DNA of 64,000 nucleotides, from contig NZ_JYKA01000022.1 in assembly GCF_001676875.1 (NCBI RefSeq), positions 22,075-86,074 on the forward strand, given 5' to 3'. Positions 33,480-42,786 of the stretch are shown piece by piece; the stretch's first letter is position 1, and each line of letters starts with the position of its first letter. Below the pieces are notes generated by a model. That model saw nothing but the letters and a program-made list of their open reading frames with translations, ran no database searches and had not been told where the DNA came from. The translations under genes were made by a program, and so were the position numbers. Source of the stretch: Chromobacterium subtsugae (GTDB lineage Bacteria; Pseudomonadota; Gammaproteobacteria; Burkholderiales; Chromobacteriaceae).

Positions 33480-36400
33480 TCAGCTGCCCGACTTCACCTG
33501 GCCGGCCACAGTCTGGTTCTGGCTGCCGCGCTCGACATGGATCAGCGGCATCTGGCCGGAGGTGACATCCTTCACCGCCTGCTGGATGATGGCCGCCGGC
33601 GTGCCGTCCAGCTTGACGCCGCCGGCGCCGGTATAGCTGCTGGTCTGGATGTCGCTGGTTTCCACCTTGGCGTCGCCCAGGTTCACCTTGCCGCCGCTGG
33701 AGGCGATCTGGCCGCCGTTCAACTGCGCCTTGCCGCCCACCGCGAGATTGACGCCCTGGTCGCCGCTGATGGCGCTGACGCTGCCCACGCTGTTGTCGGT
33801 CTTGACGCTGACGTCGATCACGCCTGACACCTGGGTGCCCTTGTCCTGCGGGTTCAGCAGCTTGTCCTTCAGCGTGCTGCCGGCCTGCTGCCGCGCGCCG
33901 TCCACCAGGCCCGGCTTGGCATCTGCCGCTGCCGGAGCGCCCTGCACCTTGTCAGCCACCGCGTTCACCGCGTCAGTCGCCTTGTCCTTCACCGCGCCGG
34001 ACAGCGGGCCGGCCACGGCCGCGGCCTGGTCCACCACGCTGGGGGCCTTGGCGTTGGAGCTGCTGACGTTCAGGCCCACTTCCACCTGGGTGCTGTTGTT
34101 GCGGTCCTGCTGGCTTTGCACCACCACGTTGCCGCCGACGCTGCCGTCCACCTTGCCGCCGGCGATGTTGCCGCCAGCCAGCGTCAGTTGGCCATCGGCC
34201 TTTACGTTGACCTGGTCGCCCTTGACCGTCGCGTTGGCGTTGGCCAGCTTGTCCTGCTGGTCCACCTTGACGTCGAAGCCGCCGTTCGCCTGGTAGGTCT
34301 TGCTCGCGCCGTCGGCCTTGGGCTGGCCGTTTTCCTTGGCCACGCTGCTGTTGCCGCCGCCGCCCAGGCTGGCGCTGGCGCTCCAGTCGTTTTTCTGGCT
34401 GCTGTTCTGCGCCGATTGCAGGCTGATGCCGCCGTTATCGGCCGTCAGGCCGACCGTCTTGCCGCCCAATTGGCTGCCTTGCAGCTGGATGGCGTTGTTG
34501 CCGGTCGCGCCGGCGGCCACGCTCAGCGCGCCGCCGCTGCTCACCTGCGCGCCCGACTGGCTGGCGCTGCTTTCGTTCTGGCTGGACAGCTGCACGCCGC
34601 CGCCGACATTGAAGCCCTGGCCGGACGCGTCCTTGCCCTTGCTGTTGTTGCCGCCGGCGTTGACGTTGAAGCCCCAGCCGCTGCCGGTTTTGCTGTCGTT
34701 GCCGGTAGCGGCCTGCAGGCTCACCTTGCCGTCGGACTGCAGCTTGACGTCGCCGCCGCTCTGCAGGCTGCCGCCTTGCACGGTCAGGCCGTTGCCGGCG
34801 GTCAGCGCGATGCCGCCGGCCGACTGCACCGAACCTGTCGCCGCCTGGCTGCTGGCCGCCTGGCTTTGCTGATTGCCCACCGCCAGATTGCCGCTGCCGC
34901 CCAGCTTGCTGCCGCCGTCGATCGGGCTGGTGCTGATGCCCAGGCCGACGTCTACCTTCACATCATGCTGCTGGCTGCTGCTGGTGTTGTTGGCCTGGGA
35001 GAGCGTCAGCTTGCCGCCGGTTTGGATAGCGGCCTGGCCGCTGCCGCCGTTGATGGCCGCGCCCTGGTAGCTGGCGTCGTTGTTCACCTGGATGCTGACG
35101 CCGCCGGCGGACTGGATGGCGCCGGTCACCGCGTTGCTGGACGCGCTCTGGCTGTTGCTGTAGCTGCCCTGGCCGCTGCCCTTGACGTTCACGTCCTGGC
35201 CGGTGGTGGTGTAGACGCGCACGCTGGCGCCGCCTTCGCTGGCCTGGCTGCTCTGGGTTTGGCTATTCGCCGCCGCCGTCATCTGGTGGCTGTCGGCGCT
35301 GATGCTCACCTGGCCCTGGGTCGCCTGGTATTGCGTCGCCTGGTCCTTCAAGGCGCCGCTCGCGGCCACGTTGATGGCCGAACCGGCGATGCTGGTGGCC
35401 TGCGCCGCGCTACTCTGGCTTTGCGAGCTGGCGCTGCCGCCGATGGCGCCGATGTCCACGCCCAGGTTGGCCGCGCCCAGATTGGCCGCCTGGCCTGCCG
35501 CGCCGGCCACGTCGCCCTTGGCCACGCTGCCGCCGGCATTGGCGATCGGACGGGTGATGCCGCTGTAGTCGACATTGACGCCGACATCCACGCCCCAGTG
35601 GCTGGAAGTCTGCTGGGTGGACTGCTGGCTGACGGCCGCCTGGTTGCTGACGTCGCCGGCGGCGATGGTCACCGCGCCGCCCGCCTTGATCTGCGTGCCC
35701 TGGTTCTGCAGCGCGCCCATGCCGTTGCCGGCGGTGATGTCCAGCTTGCCGCCGGTCTTCACTTCGGAAACTTGCGCCGCGCTGCCGTCCGCCACCGTGC
35801 GGCTGCTGTTCTGGCCGAACTCGATGCCGGCGCCGGTCTTGTCCAGGCCGCCGGTCAGATAGAGGCCGCCGCCGCTGACGGTGGTGGAACTATCGTTGTG
35901 GCTGGCGCTCTGCGCCGCGTTGAGGCTGACATTCTGGCCGGACAGGCTGGCGTCGCCGGCGGTTTCCAGCTTGGAGCCGCTCAGGCTCAGGTCGTTGCCC
36001 GCCGCCAGCTTGACGCTGCCGCCGGACAATTGCGAACCGGTCTGGCTGGTCTGGTCCAGCTGCTGGCTGGTGCTGGTGTTTTCCAGCCGCACGCCGCCGC
36101 GGTATTGCTTGTCGCCGGTCTCGGCGCCGACGCCGCGCAGCGCCAGCTGGCTGTCCTGCGACTGATTGTGCGTTTCAGCGGCCTGGCTGGCCACCTTGAT
36201 GTCGCCCACCGCCTGGATGTTCAGCGCCTGCGCCGCCTTCACCAGGCTGCCGGTCACCGCCACGTCGCCGGCGGAGAGCAGCTGCAGGTCGGCGTCGGAC
36301 TTCAGCGCAGAACCGACCGCGGTCTCTTGGCTGGTGCTGCCCTTGCTGGCGCTGCTGGTGATGTTGAAGGCGGTGCCGGTGCGCTGGTCGGTGCGGGTCT

Positions 36401-38276
36401 GGGCCAGGTCCAGCGCGCTGTCGATGACCACGCCGCCGGACTGGGTCTTGGCGTAGGCGCCCTGCGTTCCCTTGGCCTGGCTGCCATTGATGGCGATGCC
36501 GGCGTCGCCGTTGATGAACAGCTTGCCGCCGGCGTTGACCGCGCTGCCGGTGTTGACGGTGGCGCTGTCGCTGTTGTTCTGGTTGCCGCCGCCGCCGATG
36601 CCGCCCCAATAGGTTTTGCCGTTCTGGGTGCTGCTGCTGTTGGCGCTGGTCTGCGTCGCCAGCGTGGTCTTGCCCTGAGCGGACAGCACGGCGTCGCCGC
36701 CGGATTTCAATACCGCCGCCTGGGCGGCGATGTCGCCGCTGGCGGTGACGCCCAGCGCGTTGCCGGCGCGCAGCTGGCTTTGCACCAGCCGCTGCTGGCT
36801 GCTGCTGTTGTTCCAGCTGCCGGTTTCCAGCGCCGCGCCGTCGTTCTTGCGGTTGCCGACGTCGCTGCTGCTATCGGTTTCCAGCAGCGCCGACAATTTC
36901 ACGTCGCCGGTCGCCGACAGTTTGAGGTTGTTCCCGGCGTCCACGCTGGCGCCGGCGATGCTGGCGCCGCCAGCCGTGGCGTTCAGTTCGACATCATGCT
37001 GCGCCTTGATGCGCGCCACCGATTGCGCCTGGGTGACGCTGCTCTTGTCCTGGTTGTAGGCCCAGGAGTTCTTCCAGGCGTGGTCGCTGCTGCTGGCGCT
37101 GCTCTCGGCCAGCTGGCCGTCGAGATTCAGGCTGCCCGCGCTCAGCTTCACGTCCTGGCCCTGGATGTCGGCCGCGCCGACGTGGGCATTGCCCGCGGCC
37201 TTAATCGACACATCGTCGCCCTGCAGCGACGCGCGCTTGACGCTGCTGTCGGTCTTGCTGGAGGCGCTGCTGCTCTCGCCGGTCTTCCAGATGAACCAGC
37301 TTTCGTCGTGCTTGCTGTCCTTGCCGGTTTCGCTGTCCACCCGGCCGGAGATATCCACGCTGGCGCCGTCCAGCGCCAGCTGCTTGCCCTTGAGCTGGGC
37401 GGCCTGCACCGCCAGCGCGCCGGCCGAGCGGATGCTCAGCTCGTCGCCGCCGGCCAGGTTGCCGCCGACATTGACGCCGGCGCCGGCCGCGGTGCTGACG
37501 ATATTGATGCGGCCGGCCTGCATCGCGCCGAGGAAATAGCTGTCCAGATTGCCCACGCCTTGCGGAGCCGGCGCGGTCGCCGTGACCTGGCCGCTGGCGT
37601 AATCGACGGTGTTGAAGCCGGCGCGCGCGCGGATGGCGTCGGCGGCCGAGACATTGGCGCGTACATCCAGCCGCGGCGCGATCAGGTCCAGCACGTTGAC
37701 GCCGGACGCGCCGCCGCCGGCGATGCTCAGCGCGTTGCCGTTATTGGCGGCCTGCAGCGAGGCGATGGCGCCGTCCTGCAGATTGGCGCCGCCGACCACC
37801 AGCGACGCGCGCGGGATGTTGATGAAGCCGCAGCCGTTGCAGGCGATGCCGTTGGGGTTGGCCAGCACGTAGTCGGCGGCCTTGCCGAACACTTCCTGCT
37901 TGCCCAGCAGCAACGACGGATTGCGGCTGACCACTTCGTTGAGGATCACGCTGGCCTGGTTGCCGCCCAGCTGGGCATTGGCGCCAAGCTGGCCGGCCAG
38001 TTGCGACTGGCCCGCCTGCAGCGAGTTGTTGAATACCGCGCCGGGCTTGCCGACGTTGAAATCCTGGTATTGGTTATGCGACACGCCGGCCGCGCTTGGC
38101 GCCACGATATTGATCACCTGCGCGCCGTTGCCGGCGGTGGAAACCTGCGGCTGCGCGCCGCTGCCGCCCGCCGCGGTGATGCCGCCGGCCAGGCTGGCGT
38201 CGGCCAATACGAAAGCCAGCGTCAATGCCGCGGCTACCTTGCCGGTTACGGACAAGTCGAACTTTGTTCTTTTCAT
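33480..38276 (-). CDS. TpsA two-partner secretion exoprotein (filamentous hemagglutinin-like adhesin)
   Basis: 1598 residues. A signal peptide (about 1-30) is followed by a TPS secretion domain (to about 270) with NEVVSRNPS and the ANPNGIACNGCGFIN motif, whose two Cys are typical of the FhaB/CdiA group. The rest is a long beta-helix of hemagglutinin repeats rich in Ser, Gln, Gly and Ala, ending without a toxin domain, VENN motif or immunity gene; adhesin is therefore more likely than a contact-dependent toxin. Three consecutive ATGs occur; the last (38276) has GAGGGG at the right distance. It is downstream of its transporter tpsB. Confidence 0.92.
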   Translation of the reverse strand: MKRTKFDLSVTGKVAAALTLAFVLADASLAGGITAAGGSGAQPQVSTAGNGAQVINIVAPSAAGVSHNQYQDFNVGKPGAVFNNSLQAGQSQLAGQLGANAQLGGNQASVILNEVVSRNPSLLLGKQEVFGKAADYVLANPNGIACNGCGFINIPRASLVVGGANLQDGAIASLQAANNGNALSIAGGGASGVNVLDLIAPRLDVRANVSAADAIRARAGFNTVDYASGQVTATAPAPQGVGNLDSYFLGAMQAGRINIVSTAAGAGVNVGGNLAGGDELSIRSAGALAVQAAQLKGKQLALDGASVDISGRVDSETGKDSKHDESWFIWKTGESSSASSKTDSSVKRASLQGDDVSIKAAGNAHVGAADIQGQDVKLSAGSLNLDGQLAESSASSSDHAWKNSWAYNQDKSSVTQAQSVARIKAQHDVELNATAGGASIAGASVDAGNNLKLSATGDVKLSALLETDSSSDVGNRKNDGAALETGSWNNSSSQQRLVQSQLRAGNALGVTASGDIAAQAAVLKSGGDAVLSAQGKTTLATQTSANSSSTQNGKTYWGGIGGGGNQNNSDSATVNTGSAVNAGGKLFINGDAGIAINGSQAKGTQGAYAKTQSGGVVIDSALDLAQTRTDQRTGTAFNITSSASKGSTSQETAVGSALKSDADLQLLSAGDVAVTGSLVKAAQALNIQAVGDIKVASQAAETHNQSQDSQLALRGVGAETGDKQYRGGVRLENTSTSQQLDQTSQTGSQLSGGSVKLAAGNDLSLSGSKLETAGDASLSGQNVSLNAAQSASHNDSSTTVSGGGLYLTGGLDKTGAGIEFGQNSSRTVADGSAAQVSEVKTGGKLDITAGNGMGALQNQGTQIKAGGAVTIAAGDVSNQAAVSQQSTQQTSSHWGVDVGVNVDYSGITRPIANAGGSVAKGDVAGAAGQAANLGAANLGVDIGAIGGSASSQSQSSAAQATSIAGSAINVAASGALKDQATQYQATQGQVSISADSHQMTAAANSQTQSSQASEGGASVRVYTTTGQDVNVKGSGQGSYSNSQSASSNAVTGAIQSAGGVSIQVNNDASYQGAAINGGSGQAAIQTGGKLTLSQANNTSSSQQHDVKVDVGLGISTSPIDGGSKLGGSGNLAVGNQQSQAASSQAATGSVQSAGGIALTAGNGLTVQGGSLQSGGDVKLQSDGKVSLQAATGNDSKTGSGWGFNVNAGGNNSKGKDASGQGFNVGGGVQLSSQNESSASQSGAQVSSGGALSVAAGATGNNAIQLQGSQLGGKTVGLTADNGGISLQSAQNSSQKNDWSASASLGGGGNSSVAKENGQPKADGASKTYQANGGFDVKVDQQDKLANANATVKGDQVNVKADGQLTLAGGNIAGGKVDGSVGGNVVVQSQQDRNNSTQVEVGLNVSSSNAKAPSVVDQAAAVAGPLSGAVKDKATDAVNAVADKVQGAPAAADAKPGLVDGARQQAGSTLKDKLLNPQDKGTQVSGVIDVSVKTDNSVGSVSAISGDQGVNLAVGGKAQLNGGQIASSGGKVNLGDAKVETSDIQTSSYTGAGGVKLDGTPAAIIQQAVKDVTSGQMPLIHVERGSQNQTVAGQVKSGS

Positions 38277-38438
38277 CATCATCCCCTCGAAACCAAAATC
38301 ACAGCCGCGCGACACAGGGCGCCACCATTAAAACAACCGTTTGATTTGGAATCTAAGGTTTTTTTAAATCAAATCAATTGAAATACTTATTCACAACATT
38401 CTTAAGATTGTTTTCGTTTCATTTACACCACGCCCCGC
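38277..38438. other. AT-rich gap between tpsB and tpsA
   Basis: 162 bases, much more AT-rich than the surroundings, with an 8-bp inverted repeat TTTGATTT (38341-38348) / AAATCAAA (38367-38374). It may hold a separate tpsA promoter and be a target for an H-NS-like silencer. Confidence 0.4.
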
Positions 38439-40115
38439 TCACCACTGCCAGTTCAGCCGCGCGAACAGGATGTGGCCTTCGGCCTGCCAGGAGGCCGGCT
38501 TGTACAACGGCCGGCTGTAGTCCAGGTCCAGCGTCAGGCCGCCGCGCCCCAGCGTCGCCCCCGTCGCCAGGCCGGCGATGTCCTGCCAGGCATCCTGGCT
38601 GCCGCGTTGCAGCACCCTGCCGCCATCCAGCCCGATGCGCGGCGTCAGCGTGACCCCGCCGTACTGCAGCCGCCGGGACAAGGTATTGCGCCAATACCAA
38701 CCGGTCTCCGCCACCAGCGAATTGTTGCGAAAGCCGCGCACCGCGCTGGCGTCGGCGATGTCCAATTGCTCGACGCCGGGCAGGCGGTCGCGGCTGGCCT
38801 GGCCGGACAGCGCGCTTTGCCACTGGTACGGCCCGCCGGGCAAGGCCAGCGTCTGGTACCAGGCCAGGCTCAGCTTCAGCTTGCTGAACTGCGGATTGGG
38901 CGCGCCCGGATGAATGGCGTCGGGCGCGTCCGCGCCCAGCCAGCGCATGCCGCGCTGCAGGCTGCCATCCAGTTGCAGCAGGCCGGACGGCAGGATGCGC
39001 ATCTGCGACAGCCCCGCCTCCAGCACTGTCAGATTGGGGCTGCTGACGCCCAGCTCTACGTCCTGGAACAAATTGCGCACCCGTTTCTGCACCAACTGCA
39101 GGTCGGCGCTCAGCACCCGGGTCTGGTCGCGCGACAACACCCGGTCCAGCCGCAGCCCGGTTTGCGCCGTTTCGCCGGACAACTGCGCCACGCGGGACTG
39201 CAGCTGCTGCGGATTGAGATAGTCGGAACGGCTGGCGAAGACGCTGAACGTCCAGTAACCGTAAGGCAGCGAATAAAACAGCGACTCGCTGCGGCTGTGC
39301 CTTACCTCCTGCCGCTCGCCGGTGGTCTGCGCCGACAGGCTGAGCAAATCGCTCCAACCGGCGGGATTGTCCCAGCCCAGGCTGACGCCGGCCTGCAGAC
39401 GCCCGGTCGACTCGCGGCCGGCGTTGTCCAGCGTCAGCCCGCCCGACCAGCGGGAGTCGGGCTGGTTGCGCAATTGGATGATGGTGTCGCCGACGCGCTC
39501 GCCCGGCAGCACATCCACCGTCGCGTGGTTGGAGCGCAAGCGGTTGGCCTGATCCAGCCCCTGGTCCAGGTCGTGCACGTTCAGCGGCTGCCCCGCCATG
39601 CCGGGAAACAGGTTGGCCACGCGCAGGCTGGCGTCGTCGCTGCGGATAGCCGCCACCTTGCCCTCCTCCACGCGCAGCGTCAGCACGCCGCGCTCGTCCG
39701 GCCCCTCCGCCAGCACCCGGGCGGCGATGTAGCCGCGCCGCAGGTACAGCGCGGTCAGCGCGCGGCTGAAGCGATTGATTTCAGCCAGATCCAGGCAATC
39801 GCCATGCGGCAGGCCCAAGGCGTTGACGTCTTCCCGCGACAGCAGGGAAATGCCCGCCAGCCGCAGCCCCTTGACCGGCAGGCAATCGCGCCCGCTCAGC
39901 ACCGGCGCCTGCGGACTGGCGACTTCGCTGCCGCCGCTCTGGATCTGCCGCAGCCGCTGCTGCTGGATCAGGTCGTCGAAACGCCGGCTATTGTCCTGCA
40001 GCAGGCGGCGCGCGTCGGCGCCGTCGCGCAAGTCGGGCGGGATCGGCGGCGCGTCGGCCCAGGCGGGCAAGGCGCAGGCCAGCAACAGGCCCAGCGCGGT
40101 ACGGGAAGGATTCAT
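38439..40115 (-). CDS. TpsB outer-membrane transporter (ShlB/FhaC/HecB family)
   Basis: 558 residues with a signal peptide (about 1-20), a helical plug segment, two POTRA domains (about 70-210, with LRLAGISLLSREDV) and a C-terminal 16-strand barrel. The barrel includes the conserved VRGF motif (SAVRGFRNNS) and ends in an aromatic residue (NWQW). It secretes and folds the TpsA partner through the outer membrane. The ribosome site is weak. It is the first gene of the tpsB-tpsA unit. Confidence 0.94.
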   Translation of the reverse strand: MNPSRTALGLLLACALPAWADAPPIPPDLRDGADARRLLQDNSRRFDDLIQQQRLRQIQSGGSEVASPQAPVLSGRDCLPVKGLRLAGISLLSREDVNALGLPHGDCLDLAEINRFSRALTALYLRRGYIAARVLAEGPDERGVLTLRVEEGKVAAIRSDDASLRVANLFPGMAGQPLNVHDLDQGLDQANRLRSNHATVDVLPGERVGDTIIQLRNQPDSRWSGGLTLDNAGRESTGRLQAGVSLGWDNPAGWSDLLSLSAQTTGERQEVRHSRSESLFYSLPYGYWTFSVFASRSDYLNPQQLQSRVAQLSGETAQTGLRLDRVLSRDQTRVLSADLQLVQKRVRNLFQDVELGVSSPNLTVLEAGLSQMRILPSGLLQLDGSLQRGMRWLGADAPDAIHPGAPNPQFSKLKLSLAWYQTLALPGGPYQWQSALSGQASRDRLPGVEQLDIADASAVRGFRNNSLVAETGWYWRNTLSRRLQYGGVTLTPRIGLDGGRVLQRGSQDAWQDIAGLATGATLGRGGLTLDLDYSRPLYKPASWQAEGHILFARLNWQW

Positions 40116-40325
40116 CGCGGTTTATGGATTCTGCGCGGATTCGATGCGCGAACGCGGTCGAAACGCTGGTCGTTCGGATAAAAGCCAGCCATTTAACCAC
40201 AGCGCCCCGCGCCGGACATCCATGCCAGCCGGATGCGGCGGCATGCCAAACACGTATTTATACATATTTCATGGAAATCTCCCCGGCCTATGCTTGAAGT
40301 CTGGCCAATCTACTGGAGCCTTCCC

Positions 40326-41645
40326 ATGTGGTTTGCAGGCAACAAGATGATCCATCAGCTGGAAAACGCCACCGACGCCGCGCTGCGCGGCGAATCCGCG
40401 CCATGGCGCATCCACGGCAACGAGCGCTGGCGCGCGCTGGGAGAGAAACTATCCCGGGTATGGGAGGCGCGCGACCGCCAGATCAGCCAGGCCGACGAAG
40501 AGCGCCTGTCCACCACGCGGCAGCTCCAGCAACTGCAAGAGGCGCTGCTGGAGTCCGAGGAGCAGCTGGCGCTGGTCTCCACCCGCTTCGATCTGGTCAA
40601 CCGCGCCGCCAGCGAGGGTTTGTGGGACATGTCGGTGGTCGCGGGCGACCCGGTCAACCCGGACAATGTGTTCTGGTGGTCGCAGACGTTCCGCTCGCTG
40701 CTCGGTTTTTCCGACCAGCGCGATTTCCCCGATGTGCTAGGCAGCTGGGCCAACCGCCTGCACCCGGACGACAAGGCGCGCACGCTGGACGCCTTCGCCG
40801 CCCACCTGGGCGACCGCAGCGCCCAGACCCCGTACGACATCGAGTACCGGCTGCAATGCAAGAACGGCGAATACCGCTGGTTCCGCGCCCGCGGCGCCAC
40901 CTTGCGCGACGAGCGCGGCATCCCGCTGCGGGTGGCCGGCTCCTTGTCCGACATCACCGGACAGCGGCAGCAGCAATCGCTGCTGGAGCGGGCGATGACC
41001 CGCTTCGAGCTGGGCAGCGCCATGCAGGCCGACGGCTTATGGGACATGGAGGTGGACGCGGCCAACCCGGTCAGCGGCAACAACGCCTTCTGGTGGTCGC
41101 CGCAGTTCCGCCGCCAGTTGGGCTTCGACAGCGAGCACGAATTTCCCAACCTGCTGGAGAGCTGGTCCAGCCGCCTGCATCCTGAAGACAAGCAGCGGGT
41201 GCTGGCCGCCTTCGCCGCCCACCTGAACGACCGCAGCGGCCAGACGCCTTACGATCTGGAATACCGGCTGCAATGCAAAAACGGCGAATACCACTGGTTC
41301 CGCGCCCGCGGCCAGACCCGGCGCGCCGCCGACGGCACGCCGCTGAGAGTGGTGGGCGCGCTGACCGACATCGACGCGGAAAAGCGCTCCGAGGCGCTGA
41401 ACAGCGAAAGCCAGCAGCGCCAGCAATTGGAAAAAAGCCTGAGCGAGATCGCCGCCATCGTCAGCACCATCCAGTCCATCGCCGATCAAACCAATCTATT
41501 GGCGCTGAACGCCGCGATAGAAGCCGCGCGCGCCGGCGAAACCGGCCGCGGCTTCGCGGTGGTGGCCGACGAGGTGCGCAAGCTGGCCGAGCGCACCCGC
41601 GACGCGACGCAAAGAGTGGAAAAACTGGTGGTGCAGCGCGGCTGA
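40326..41645 (+). CDS. Soluble double-PAS chemoreceptor with minimal signalling hairpin
   Basis: 439 residues with no membrane segment. A helical N-terminus (1-85) is followed by two near-identical PAS domains (about 86-213 and 226-352, each with GLWDM, FWWS, RLHP[DE]DK and [17 protein letters not shown]) and a very short MCP signalling module (about 361-439). The hairpin tip [22 protein letters not shown] is intact, but the descending helix ends about 30 residues later, so most adaptation heptads and any CheR/CheB tether are absent. GGAG precedes the ATG. Such receptors may sense a cytoplasmic cofactor (heme or FAD) or energy state. Confidence 0.9.
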   Translation: MWFAGNKMIHQLENATDAALRGESAPWRIHGNERWRALGEKLSRVWEARDRQISQADEERLSTTRQLQQLQEALLESEEQLALVSTRFDLVNRAASEGLWDMSVVAGDPVNPDNVFWWSQTFRSLLGFSDQRDFPDVLGSWANRLHPDDKARTLDAFAAHLGDRSAQTPYDIEYRLQCKNGEYRWFRARGATLRDERGIPLRVAGSLSDITGQRQQQSLLERAMTRFELGSAMQADGLWDMEVDAANPVSGNNAFWWSPQFRRQLGFDSEHEFPNLLESWSSRLHPEDKQRVLAAFAAHLNDRSGQTPYDLEYRLQCKNGEYHWFRARGQTRRAADGTPLRVVGALTDIDAEKRSEALNSESQQRQQLEKSLSEIAAIVSTIQSIADQTNLLALNAAIEAARAGETGRGFAVVADEVRKLAERTRDATQRVEKLVVQRG

Positions 41646-41667
41646 GCCTTGCCCGCGCAGCAAAAAA

Positions 41668-41693
41668 AAAGCCCGGCGCAAACGCCGGGCTTT
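41668..41693. terminator. Bidirectional terminator between chemoreceptor and alanine racemase
   Basis: AAAGCCCGGCG-CAAA-CGCCGGGCTTT with an A9 run on the left flank. Confidence 0.9.
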
Positions 41694-41712
41694 GTCTTAA
41701 GCCGCGCGAAGA

Positions 41713-42783
41713 TCAACGGTAGACGAAATGCGCGCGCTTGATATTGCACAAGGGCTCGTAGCCTATGGTGCCGGCCTGCGCCGCCACCTCGTTGACCGAC
41801 ACCGCGTCGCCCCACAGCTCCACCTCGCTGCCGACGCCGGCCTCCGGCAGATCGGTCAGATCCACCGTCAGCATGTCCATCGACACCCGGCCGATCAAGC
41901 GCGTGCGCTGGCCGTCCACCACGGCCGGACTGCCGCTGGACGCGCGGCGCGGATAGCCGTCGGCGTAGCCGCAGGCCACCAGGCCCACCCGAGTGGGGCG
42001 GTCGGTGACGAAGTTGTCGCCGTAGCCGATGGGCTCCCCGACGCCAAGCTCGCGCACGCCGAACACCTTGCTGGAGAAACGCATCACCGGGCGCAGCGCG
42101 TCGCCCTGGCCGAAGCCTGCCGGCAGCGGCGTCACGCCGTACAGCGCGATGCCGACGCGGCCCCAGTTGCGCTGCGCGCGCGGGTGGCACAGGATGCCGG
42201 CGGAGTTGGCCACCGACTCGTCGCCGGCCGGCAGGCCGCGCACCGCGGCGTCGAAAGCCTCCAGCTGGGCGAAGGTCATCGGCACTTCCGGTTCGTCGGC
42301 GCGGGCGAAGTGGGTCATCTTGGTGATGCCGCCCGCTTTGCCGCAAGCCTGCAGCCGATGCCAGGCCTGGTGATAGTTTTCCGGCAGAAAGCCCTCGCGG
42401 TGCATGCCGGAGTCCAGCATCAACCAGATGGTGAGCGGCCGGGTCGGATTCGACTGCTCGACCATCCGCAGCTGCTCCTCGCTGGTCACCGCCATCCACA
42501 AACCATGCTCGTCCACCGCCTTCAGTTCTTCCGCCTCGAACACGCCCTCCAACAGCAGGATGGGCTGGGCGATGCCGGCGGCGCGCAATTCCAGCGCTTC
42601 CTCCAGGCAGGCGACGGCGAAGCCGTCGGCGATGTCGGCCAGCGCCTGCGCGCAGCGAACCGCGCCGTGGCCGTAGGCATTGGCCTTCAGCACCGCCAGC
42701 GTTTTATCGCCGTGGGCGGCGCGCGCCAGCTGATAATTGTGGCGCAGATGGTCCAGCCGTATCGTCGCGATCAACGGACGCAT
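41713..42783 (-). CDS. dadX: Alanine racemase, catabolic type
   Basis: A 356-residue PLP enzyme interconverting L- and D-alanine. PLP lysine K33 is in VLKANAYGHGA, and the second catalytic Tyr region is IGYGDNF with CGYADGYPR and GRVSMDML. It lies three bases after dadA, so the pair forms an L-alanine catabolic operon in which the racemase feeds D-alanine to DadA. No other alanine racemase is in the window, so it may also serve cell-wall synthesis. Confidence 0.93.
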   Translation of the reverse strand: MRPLIATIRLDHLRHNYQLARAAHGDKTLAVLKANAYGHGAVRCAQALADIADGFAVACLEEALELRAAGIAQPILLLEGVFEAEELKAVDEHGLWMAVTSEEQLRMVEQSNPTRPLTIWLMLDSGMHREGFLPENYHQAWHRLQACGKAGGITKMTHFARADEPEVPMTFAQLEAFDAAVRGLPAGDESVANSAGILCHPRAQRNWGRVGIALYGVTPLPAGFGQGDALRPVMRFSSKVFGVRELGVGEPIGYGDNFVTDRPTRVGLVACGYADGYPRRASSGSPAVVDGQRTRLIGRVSMDMLTVDLTDLPEAGVGSEVELWGDAVSVNEVAAQAGTIGYEPLCNIKRAHFVYR

Positions 42784-42786
42784 GCT

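Noticed and set aside
33480..38276. CdiA contact-dependent toxin
   Set aside because: No VENN-type motif, no C-terminal toxin domain and no small immunity gene downstream.
33480..38381. Very long open frame on the plus strand opposite tpsA
   Set aside because: It is the GC-skewed antisense frame of the adhesin gene, low complexity, with no ribosome site or domain.
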